A stretch of DNA of 64,000 nucleotides from Rostrohypoxylon terebratum (lineage: Eukaryota; Ascomycota; Sordariomycetes; Xylariales; Hypoxylaceae): the NCBI GenBank assembly GCA_022497145.1, contig MU385883.1, positions 244,465 through 308,464 on the forward strand, written 5' to 3'. A program made the translations under genes and the position numbers. Below are positions 54,878 through 64,000 of the stretch, in pieces. The notes below the pieces were generated by a model that was not told the DNA's origin, did not search any database, and worked only from the letters and a program-made list of their open reading frames with translations. Positions within the stretch are counted from its first letter, which is position 1. Each line of letters begins with the position of its first letter.

Positions 54878-56466
54878 TTGTGATATAATCGACGGAAGTG
54901 AGTCGGTATGAAAGGGTCGAAAGGGAGGAAAGTGGAGAAGGACCCAGGGCGAAGGCTCTAGCTATATCAAACAACTATGGTGAGTTAGTTGGAAGAAAAA
55001 AAGCTGAGATGAGAGGGATATCGTATCTCTTTTTACGGGATTTTATACGAGGGGCGATAGAGAAGAGAGGGAAGGAAGGGGGAAAAAAACGTTCAGGTCT
55101 TGGGCGTACAAATCTCCCAACCTCGGGAGAGTATATAAAGATACCTAAAAGATACCTAGGTAGCTAGCGTACCTACTATAGAAGCTCTCCACTCCAATGT
55201 AACGGGCAGGATAGGATGTGATGGTGTGATGGCTAGATGATTGGGTGGCCTGGTTGGCTTACCTATCACTTAAATAAACCTAAACGACTCCAAAGCCCAA
55301 ACAGCTGAGTGAAACTTTGATAATGCTGGATGCTAGGTATTAGATTGGCGGATTGAAGGAGTCCCACAAAGGCGATAGAAATAGAGTAGAGATTAAGAGG
55401 GGAGAAGGGAAAAAAATATTGGATTTTACTTGGAGGTGGGGAATGTGGAATGTGGAATGAGGAATGAGGGGGACTAGACTGGTCTCCATACGCCTCCGCA
55501 AAAGAAGAAAAGCCAATTGAGGCGAAAGTTTACAGGCTAGATGGAGGCTACTATGTATTATTACTAGAAACTTTGCGCGATATCTAGGATTCTAGGTACC
55601 CTACCAGCCTACCCATCGGGAGGCAGGTGTCCATGGCCCCACAATCCGCAACCCAACTCTAAAGTTCTCCAGAACTTTAGGTTGTGGTACCATCCACCTT
55701 GGAGCATGTTGTCGTTACTGAGATCCTACATCGATTCGATATGCATGAATGCGTACATAAACCTTCGTATTATGCGTCTATCCGAGTATATAACCCGATA
55801 TAAATACCCACTTTCCGATCGGGCGCAGTCTGGCGCCAACGCGTAAATAGGTACATATGTACGTGAGAGCTACATGTAAGTTACCTATGACGCAGTGGCT
55901 GTATGTATGACTTTAAGCCATTACGTTTATTTACGCATAGTAGGTACCTTATATAGGTACTAAGTATCTATAGTAAGATCTATTCTACGTGCGATAATAT
56001 AAGCTTATTTCATAAACACAACCAAACTTATCATATTATTTGGAGGTAAAAACAAGTCACATAGTGCTATTGTAACAACATGTAAGTGGTGGGTCTCGTA
56101 TTCATCGGAGGTTGAAGTGCCTCACTACTACTACTAGTAGTAGATGCTCTGTTAGTATGACGAAATACAATGTGCGGGTGTTCGTCCGTTTTAATAAGGC
56201 GGGCTGCGCGGGAAGATGTGGTAAAAACAAGTGCTAAAGTACAGGCTGCATTGATAAGGTAGCGAATCATATGAAAACTAGGGTCTCAAGCGCATCCCAT
56301 CCTCTCTTTTGAGATTTTTTGGGAAAAAAATGAAGACCCACCAAACACTCATTTAAGGGTGGTGGGGAAAACGGCAAAAAGTACAACCAAGCAGGTCGAC
56401 TTTCTGCAGACTGCAAGTCTTCCAAGAGCGATGATAGCATAAGTATGGATTATATGTAGGTAGGCG

Positions 56467-56511
<45 letters not shown>

Positions 56512-56566
56512 TATGAATCCTGAACGCCTAACTCATTCCCAGCTGCCCCCCATTTTAAACGTATCA
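54878..56566. promoter_or_regulatory. GSY1 promoter and NEO1 3' region
   Basis: About 1.69 kb without a gene between tandem minus-strand genes; the part right of 54877 is the GSY1 upstream region and is purine-rich on this strand (54900-55450). GTGGAATGTGGAATGAGG-type repeats occur at 55440-55470, a TTCTCCAGAACTTTAG patch at 55655-55680, and a compound (TA)n(GA)n microsatellite at 56467-56511. Confidence 0.45.
56467..56511. repeat. Compound microsatellite (TA)n(GA)n
   Basis: About ten TA units run straight into about twelve GA units, 55 bases beyond the NEO1 stop codon. Confidence 0.9.
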
Positions 56567-59500
56567 TCATATGCCTTGGACCTTTCTGTACGACGGCGGT
56601 TTCATTGTTCTCCTAATCAGCTTGCCAGCGTACGGTGGTATCAATGAGATGGAACCGATGGCGAGCACGCGCCAGACAAAACCCCTAACACAGGATATAT
56701 TAGTTGATGCACAAATAAGAATTACGTTGCAAATGCATGCCAGCATGAGTATCTGCTTACCAACTAAGGAGGAAGTCGAGGTCGAAGTACCCACCCAGGA
56801 ATGGCATCGACCCGATATAAAATAAAAACGTCCCAACGATACACATGACCATGACGGGGTGCCAAGTTGTGATCTCGATAGCAACCATCAAAAGTTCGTT
56901 GAGTACGAGCACTGTGTAACTAACAGCCACCATCCTTGGCCCGTCAACTTCGGTAAGGATTTGTGATAGGCCCTGTATCATACCGCCTTGATAGATGGAC
57001 ACAAAGACCCAGACGAAAAAGGTACGATAGGATAAGGAACGGCCGGATGTTAACTCTTTATACAACTCAGGGTAGAGGTTCGCGAGGTTTTCATCGACGT
57101 CCTTGTCAAGGACGAGTGACAATACCGGCGCTGCCGTGTATACTGTGGCATATCCTACAAGAAGCCAATCCTACTAGTCGTAAGGAATCGTATCCAGAAC
57201 ATGGCGGGTTAGGAGACCTACCTTGTACAGGCCTTCCGGCTCAAATTTGATAGCGATGCTGTACATGGTCTGACAGACAGCAATGATTAGTCCACGGTGA
57301 ATCACGAATTGGGCGAGCTTAGCACTTCGCTTGTAGCTGTTTCGGCCGTGCCAAACCAATAGCTTGGTGAGGTGGCAAAATTGTTCGATGGAAAAATCCG
57401 CCGCGAGGCTGGCTTGCCGACCCTCCTTGCCAACGATACCAACACCGACATCCGCGGCTTGTATCATCGAGACATCATTCCCGCCATCACCAATGCAGCA
57501 GACTCGCTTCTTAGTAAATTCTTTGATTAGTTTTGCAATGTCGGCTTTCTGTGTGGGTGAACATCTACATGCAACCACCGTTGGTAGTCGTACAGCGACC
57601 GAAATAAAATCAACCCTGAAATACGTCAGGTAGAGCATCAAACTCTCCCCGTCGATGAGCAAGCAAGAATCCGGCTTGCTTCTAAGGAAGTCTAAATGAT
57701 CTTGGGCATTATACTTATGCTTTAGCTTCGCGACTGTGTAGATATATTGGCCTCGTGCGACAAGTTTCGAACTAACAGCAACACATCGGGCTGTCTCAAC
57801 TTTGTCACCCGTCAACATCCATATTTTGATGCCGGCATTGCGAAGCAGCTCCAAAGATGGTTTTACATCTCTCTGGAGCTTATCCTCGACACCGGTAACC
57901 CCAAGAAGCTCGAGATCGCGCTCGAGGAATTCCGCGACAACGCGTTGCATTCCAGCGTCACGGCCGCTGATCGCTAGTGAAGCTTCCTGGTAGCTGGCTG
58001 AAAAGGCACGGTATTGTTCGGAAGACAACCGCTTTCGTCCGACTACCAAAGTCCTCAGACCTTCCCGGGCCATGTTTGCAGTCTCCTCGTCCAGCCAATC
58101 GTTCGCGGCCACGATGGATCCCATGACTGTATCGGCACCCTTTTGATAGAACCAAATTTCTCCGCTATCCGAGCGGAGAGAAGACGACTTTGATTGTTCT
58201 TGGAATCTAACAATTATCCCCATGCGTTTCCCATCAGAAGTAAAGGGGAAAATATCCAGAATTTGGACCCGCACAACTGTTTTCCCCGTGTCCGTAGACT
58301 CAAGCATCATTCTCTTCCGGTCTCGATAGGCAAGACGGAGACCAACCGACTCAGTCCATCGTACAATGGCTATTTCGTCTGGTGAAGAGGCTTGGTAGGA
58401 AGTCGTTGTCCGACCTTCTTCTTCTACGGTAGGCGTTACATTGTGACAGAGAGCCAAGGCTAGAACAACATCACGAACTCTAGACCCAATTTCTCGCCGA
58501 GTCCTAGTTGCGGTGACGCCGGCGGTCGTGGTGTATGAAGAGGAGGGTGTGACAAGCGCTTTGTCTCTCGGTATACCGACAAAACCGTGTCCGACGTACC
58601 CCACTACCTCATCCATAGCCTCGTTGGCATAGGAAACGGTACCCACATGAATTTTTTTCATCTCCATCTCATTTTGGGTCAGTGTGCCAGTCTTATCACT
58701 AAGCAAATATTCGATGCGCCCAAGATCTTCTGGAATTGTGCTGGTCCGAACGACCGCACCTGGGATGCCGGGATCCCGCTGTATAAACCACGAATAGACA
58801 CTCTTCCCAAGATCAAGGTTGACTCTCAGACTGATCGGGACGATAGTAGAGAATAACACGAGGAATCGCATGATTTTCACGTACCATATATTCCCCTCGG
58901 TGTTGCTGAAACCTTCAAGAGCGACTAGGACGATCGACAACGCCAAGGTAAGCGCACAAAGTATCTTAGTTAGCGAATTGATCTCAAATTCCAACAAACC
59001 AGTCTTAGACCGTGATAACGAGGTAGAAAGGGCTGATCGGGTTTGCGGCCCAGTATAGATTATGACAGCCATAGTGGTCGCTTGGGAGGCAATGATAGTG
59101 TTTGCCCAAGCAGTATTATCGATTGATAGGGCAGCGGTGTGGCCGCCGTTACCTATGCTGCTTTCGTCAGACTGGCCACTTAACGCGTCGCGTCGCGTCG
59201 TCAATAACTCAACCTTGCCAATGAACTCGTTGACTTTCTTATCGGGTTTTCCGCCCGTGACTCTAACCCGAACAAACTCTTCCAAGGGCAGGGTCTGGGT
59301 TAGGGCAGACGCAAGCCGAAGTTTCCAGTCTGTTTCGCCATCAAGCTGATCTGTTCTAATGAAAGTCTCCCCGGAAGACTTGCTGTCAGAGGACTGCGAA
59401 TTATCTAGCCCAAGATTCTTCACTGTTCTACGTGACGGTGAAGAGTCGTTTTGGTCGGTGTCCTCCTCCATAGGACTTCCTGATGTTTCTGATACCAAAA

Positions 59501-60659
59501 CTCCCGAAGTCTGTGTTTGAATTTGCGCACCTTCAGGGGTAGAGCACTTGAGGATAACAACATCCGCAGGGACTCGCTGACCTTTAGTTAGTTTAAGAAC
59601 ATCGCCAACCTTAAGGTCCCGGGACTTCTTGTTAACTTCTTTGACAGAGGAGGACGGATGATCTCGGCCCTGGCCTTCGGTTTGCTCCTCTTCTTCTTGA
59701 ATGTCAGACAGTCGATCCCTCTGGGTTAATGGTTGTCGGTCTGCCTTGCGTGCGGCCTTCGACTTGAGCTTCCTAGAAATGCGTGGCGGCGTGTCTAATT
59801 GCCCCGGCTCCTCAAAACGAAGAACAACGTACTCCTCAGAGTTCGCTTCGTTATCCCTCCGACGCCGCTCTATATCATCGTACGCTTCCTTTCCCATCGT
59901 AATAAAGAGAACGAAGGCGAGTGGGGCGATATAGGTAGATAGATAACCTATCCTCAAGGGTGGTATAGCCTGCGACAAGGCTACTAGTAGAAAATACATA
60001 TTGAAAAAGAACGAAAACTCATTGTAAAGGGTAATTGGGAGAAAGGTGAGAGCTGTATATTTCGCATTCGAGACGAGATTCGGTGGATAACGATTAAATT
60101 GAGGGGACCCGACGGCAATAATCCTTGAAGTCGACAGATCATTTTCTCTGCTGTCGAGAAGCGTATCCTCATCCTGTCGGTTCGCATTGGCACTGGAACT
60201 AGCGCTTGACATGAAGCTAGGCAGTCTCAAGGATGAGCCAATGTGAGCGAGGTTCTGAAGCCTATCGCTAGTGAGCGATCTCCGGGTATGCGAGGCATAC
60301 TCATTTAATAGAGGCGCCTCGTCACCGGCATGGTTGCTTCCGTCTGAGTACCGCTGTGCTTGTGAATCGTCCTCTAGCAAGCCTACGGTGTCATTGATCT
60401 CATCCCTATCATGGCCAAGTTCGCCATAGCCACGACCTCGATTCCCCGACCGCCGCAAGCCGCCCATGCGAATGTTTCGTAATGCAATTCGCGGTGCTCG
60501 TTGTTCAGGACTTTGGTCGTGTCCTAAAAGACGAGATGCTTGGACGTGGGACGAGGTGCCAGGGTCTAGTTCTTCAAGATCTAGGTCGACATCTGAATCC
60601 GAGTCGTTTACGGGAGAATCTGGAGGCTCGGTCGGACGATAGGAGGTTAATGGCGGCAT
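56567..60659 (-). CDS. NEO1: P4-ATPase phospholipid flippase, Neo1 type
   Basis: Exons 60659-57222, 57170-56761 and 56684-56567 with introns of 51 and 76 nt give 1321 residues. Joins rebuild GLYK-DWLLVGYATVYTAAP and LLSW-GFVWRVLAIGSISLIPPY. The first about 215 residues are acidic and disordered with a Gly/Arg patch. The P-type core includes DGET at 440-443 (P4 form of the actuator TGES loop), PISL in TM4 (TIVPISLRVNLDLGK), the phosphorylated Asp655 in DKTGTLTQNEM and the hinge GDGGNDVSMIQAADVGVGI near 1056. Ending PPSYRKVQGI is typical of Neo1/ATP9. Neo1 works without a Cdc50 partner, moving aminophospholipids at Golgi/endosome membranes, and is essential in yeast. Insertions in the actuator region (about 300-430, Ser/Thr-rich) make it longer than yeast Neo1 (1151). 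Confidence 0.95.
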
Positions 60660-61657
60660 TCCCGTATTGGGGTCATGCTCCTAGAAAGAGGAGCTTCTCA
60701 ATGACGTGGTCGAATTAAGATGTTGGTGGATGTCGGTGGGAAACAGCAGAAGCTCAGCATTCGAATACCTGGTGGTTGAAATGAGACGTAGCAGAGCCAC
60801 TTTGAGGGTCTAAGTACGCGCGTAATAAGCGTTCGTATCGAGTAGGCATGTGGGGACTCTTGGTCAAATAACAACGGGGACGAATACACGAAAGTGAATT
60901 GTTAAACCAGAAGAGCGGAAGGAGGATGCGGAAGTAGAAGGAGAAAAAAAAAGAGAGATTTTGGCTATATGTAAAATACCGTCGATACCAGAATTCGAAA
61001 GGAAGGGTCGGCCATATTAATGTTCTATCCATTTATCATATTCCATAAAGGTGGCTCCTAAAGTTTCAAAGTTGCCTGCAAGTAAGGTGATACACCACTA
61101 CTACACTAGGTACTAACTACTACTACATCTAGGTATGTAGGTGCCCAGTACATAGGTGTATTGATTGTAGCATGTACCTACTACCCAGTAGGTAGTATAT
61201 ACTATATACTATGAACAAGCTTATGTACATGTACTACATGTGACAGATACATATGTACGTATAATGAGTTGAAAGGATGGATAGGACTACGCCTTGAAAT
61301 TAGGTGCGACACGCCCCTGGATGATCCTGGGTAGTAGCCCGGCGCATTTCGCACTCGCGTGACAACATTTCACTTGTGAAAACGAGACAGTTCAGTTCCT
61401 GTCCGACTTATCTTAGGTAGTTTAAAACTTTTTTTTAGACAGTTATGGAGACAGCTTTATGATTAATCGCGGTATCAGGCAAGCAGAAGCATTCCGTTTA
61501 GCTTGCTTGCCGCCCAACCGCCACTGATATATCCTAGCTTAGTGATGCTTCCTTAACATCGCAAAGGCGTTTGCAATTTCGACTTTCCATACCGCCGATA
61601 TTGCTAGTGGCAGAAAGTTATTGTTAGTTGTCATCGTCTCCCATGTAACGCGTACCC
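60660..61657. other. NEO1 promoter and HAT2 3' region
   Basis: About 1.0 kb between tandem minus-strand genes. TACTACTACATCTAGGTATG and GTAGGTAGTATATACTATATA words fill 61095-61215, and a T8 run is near 61430. No gene is seen. Confidence 0.45.
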
Positions 61658-63282
61658 TCATCTACCAAGCTCATCCAAGGGAAGATCTGCCTCGTCTTTT
61701 CCAACAATAGAATCAGCGACCTTCCAAACTTGAAGCATATTGTCCTCCGCAGCACTGGCAACTAGCCAAGGGTCATTCTGGTTCCAACTGAAATCCGCCA
61801 GGTGGTTGGTGTGTCCACCATGCATGAATAGACTAAGGTGTATTAGCTGGTGATTACACTAAGGCAAGAAGAAAAAGATAACAGACTCACAGTTCGGGAG
61901 GACCATCTTCCTGGTCGTCAGGCTGTTGTTCCTCACCAACTTTGCTCAGATCCCAGAAGACGATTCGTCGATCATAGCTGGCACTGCCAAGGATGCCAGC
62001 TTCATGGGGATGCCAAGAAAGCGAGGTGACCGCATCTTGGTGGCCTTCTAAGGTATGAACCTTCTCCTTCACATTGCGCAAGTCCCAAATACCGATAGTC
62101 TTGTCGGCAGAAGCAGTGGCCACAAGGACTTCGGTAGAAGGATTGAAGGCTAACGAGTTGATAGCATCGCTATGTCCGTCTTTGGCAACCAGAGACGATT
62201 GTGTAGTGGAGGCATGGCGCACATCGATGATTTGTAGGGTCAAATCATCAGACACGCTGCCGATGAAATTTTTTGAGATGGGATGATACTGGACATCATT
62301 GACGATATTGGTGTGGTGAGTGTAGCGACGGGCAGGATGCAAGGTATTGCCGCCATTCTGTACTGACTTGAGATTCCTTTAATTCGTAGCGTCAGTTTGA
62401 CCATAAGCATGGGTGTTGAGTGAGGTCAGAAAACAACATACCAAAGACAAACAGTCTCGTCTTCGCTTCCAGAAGCTAATGAGCCCTCGACGTGAGGGTT
62501 CCAGTTGAGGCCAAATCCCTCTTGCTTGTGACCCTCAAGACTGATTTGAGGGTTGACCTTGCCGTTGGGTTCGAAGCTGTGCTTGGTTCTATCGAAGATA
62601 AGGATCCGACCATCTACGGCTAATGTGGCAATGAGATCGGGATTCTGGGGGCAATAACGAGCTTTATTGACCTCGCCAGGATGGTCTATCTTCTGGACAA
62701 TGTTCCACTTCATGGCTGCGATGTCCCCAGCTGGAGCTTTGCCGTAGCTACCCAGCTCACCTCGTTCATCATCGTAATCGTTCGAATGAGGGCGAACCGA
62801 TTTGGGGATCTCAACTTCGGCGATTTGGACGTGGTTCGGTTTACCTTCAGAGGTATGCGTTCCAATCAAGACTCGGTGGATGCGACAGTTCTTACCCTCG
62901 GGCTCTTTGACATCTGGGAACCACTGGACGGTCAGGGTAGGCCACGTTAGGGCGGTGCTGCCATAAATTAGCAATTAGCACAGAGTTTATGTGTATCACA
63001 ATTGATGGCTCGTCACTTACCTCAAGATCTTGTCATAGAGAAAGGGTGAATTCTTTTTCCACGTCTTATACTCTGCCAGGCGTTAGGAAGGGGGGATATT
63101 ACTAGATTATCTAGCTAGCAAGATTGTGGATGGACAAGTTTACCTTCGTTGATCAATCTCTGTTCCTCATCCTCGTCGTAATCCGGCGCGCCCATATCCA
63201 CTTGCATCATGTCAGCGTGCGCCTTCAACGGTACTGGCGGAGACTTACTGTCGATGTCCTCAACAACAGGACCTGGAGCCAT
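61658..63282 (-). CDS. HAT2: Histone-binding WD40 protein, RbAp48/Hat2 family
   Basis: Exons 63282-63144, 63072-63021, 62957-62442, 62376-61891 and 61832-61658 (introns 58-71 nt) give 455 residues; a further 48-nt GTAAGT...AG segment at 63248-63201 could be an intron, giving 439. The H4-binding N-terminal helix (EYKTWKKNSPFLYDKILSTA) precedes seven WD40 blades (LEGHKQEGFGLNWNP, CLWNLKSVQ, VNDVQYHP, DKTIGIWDLR, EGHQDAVTSLSWHP, HGGHTNHLADFSWN). This family (Hat2, Msi1, RbAp46/48) presents H3-H4 to Hat1, CAF-1 and other chromatin complexes; the TLTVQWFPD and HEAGIL segments fit the Hat2 branch. The frame ends DELGR; a second frame just downstream continues DEGTRYMGDDDN, which may be chance. Confidence 0.9.
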
Positions 63283-64000
63283 GATGAATCGGGATTTTGC
63301 GAGAAGAAAAAAGGAAAAGGAAAGAAAAGGAAGGGAAAGGAATAGAACACGGAATAATGTCAGCCGGACGTGCGATACGATCTACTAGTTGACTGGGACG
63401 TTATCAAAGGTAAATTGGGGGAGATGGATGTTGGAGAAGCGGATATGAATTTGGCGCGATAAAGCGCGATGCGCGTAAAGTACAATAGCTGCTAGTAAAA
63501 GGTAAAGTTCTATTATAGTTTTTAACGTATTATAATATTCGTATGAAAGTCTAGTACTTTCAATCTAGATAAGATCATAGCTCCTTGTTATGTAAATACT
63601 AGTATCTATCTAGTGAATATATGTAAATAAACGTATTTTACTGTTATATAGATGAATGTGGGGGAGGCTTGTTAGAGTTCTCAGTACGTCGCAAGTATTG
63701 ATGTACCTGGTGTGCATGGATGTGTACCTAGGTCCTATATTTACATTTCCTGCAAGATGAATCTACCTACTACTAGGTAGGTACCTAGTACTGTGCATAC
63801 TACCTAGTAGCAGTACCTAGTACATGGTACTGGAGCTGAGTTGTGTGTACAAAGTACATCGGCTAACCTTCCAAGTGGCACTCCGGGTACCTACATTGAT
63901 AGCACTGTGGGTCCTGGCCACGTGCCAGCAGGTGCTGCCGCATGTCACCGCCTTGCGCATGGGCCATACCGCCTGCTGGCGGCAGATGACTACTACTATT
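63283..64000. other. Intergenic to window edge
   Basis: The first 100 bases are the HAT2 promoter side, with a GGAAAGGAAAGAAAAGG purine tract at 63310-63345. The rest is AT-rich, then CCTAGGTA/GTACCTAG words dominate 63700-63835. The last 130 bases are GC-richer (CACGTGCCAGCAGGTGCTGC) and could approach another gene, but no frame can be assigned. Confidence 0.45.

Overview
The window is nuclear DNA of a filamentous ascomycete (Pezizomycotina, most likely Sordariomycetes). The evidence is compact genes with many 45-165 nt GT-AG introns, CTAAC/CTGAC-type branch sites, orthologues of fungal housekeeping proteins in typical filamentous-fungal lengths, a Zn2Cys6 regulator, and long gene-free stretches made of CCTAGGTA/GTACCTAC-type words. 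No bacterial, viral or CRISPR signals were seen. Exon-intron structures were worked out by hand from splice consensus, reading-frame continuity and family knowledge; no search was run.

Layout. 1-9.7 kb is a dense housekeeping block: the N-terminus of a membrane protein running off the left edge, ALB1 (60S export), MFAP1-type splicing factor, POL12 (DNA polymerase alpha B subunit), a PDR16-like lipid transfer protein, TRS31 (TRAPP) and a small conserved protein. 9.7-26 kb is accessory: two tandem paralogues of a six-cysteine, Kex2-site-bearing secreted protein, a 4.1 kb gene-free tract containing an inverted repeat, two small membrane proteins, a 14-TM drug-efflux-type MFS transporter and a Zn2Cys6 transcription factor. 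27-33 kb holds LYS4 (homoaconitase) and SEC59 (dolichol kinase), convergent. 33-36.6 kb is gene-free and carries two MITE-like elements. 36.6-46 kb holds two Ser/Thr- or Gly/Ser-rich cell-surface proteins, a FAM32A-like protein, an orphan ORF and a nine-exon secreted metallophosphoesterase. 47-63 kb returns to housekeeping: a CobW/COG0523 GTPase, an F-box/LRR protein, GSY1 (glycogen synthase), NEO1 (P4 flippase) and HAT2 (RbAp48-type WD40).

Functional links are loose, as expected for a fungal chromosome: secretory and membrane traffic (TRS31, NEO1, PDR16-like, SEC59), chromatin and replication (POL12, HAT2), ribosome and RNA (ALB1, MFAP1, FAM32A-like), metabolism (LYS4, GSY1). The least ordinary items are the tandem six-cysteine secreted pair with identical core spacing C-x21-C-x7-C-x4-C, the two MITE-like elements and third inverted repeat (two of the three with transition differences that look like RIP), the dispersed CCTAGGTA lexicon that also enters introns, an array of eight perfect splice-donor words upstream of the CobW gene, and a 48-nt in-frame intron-like segment in HAT2.
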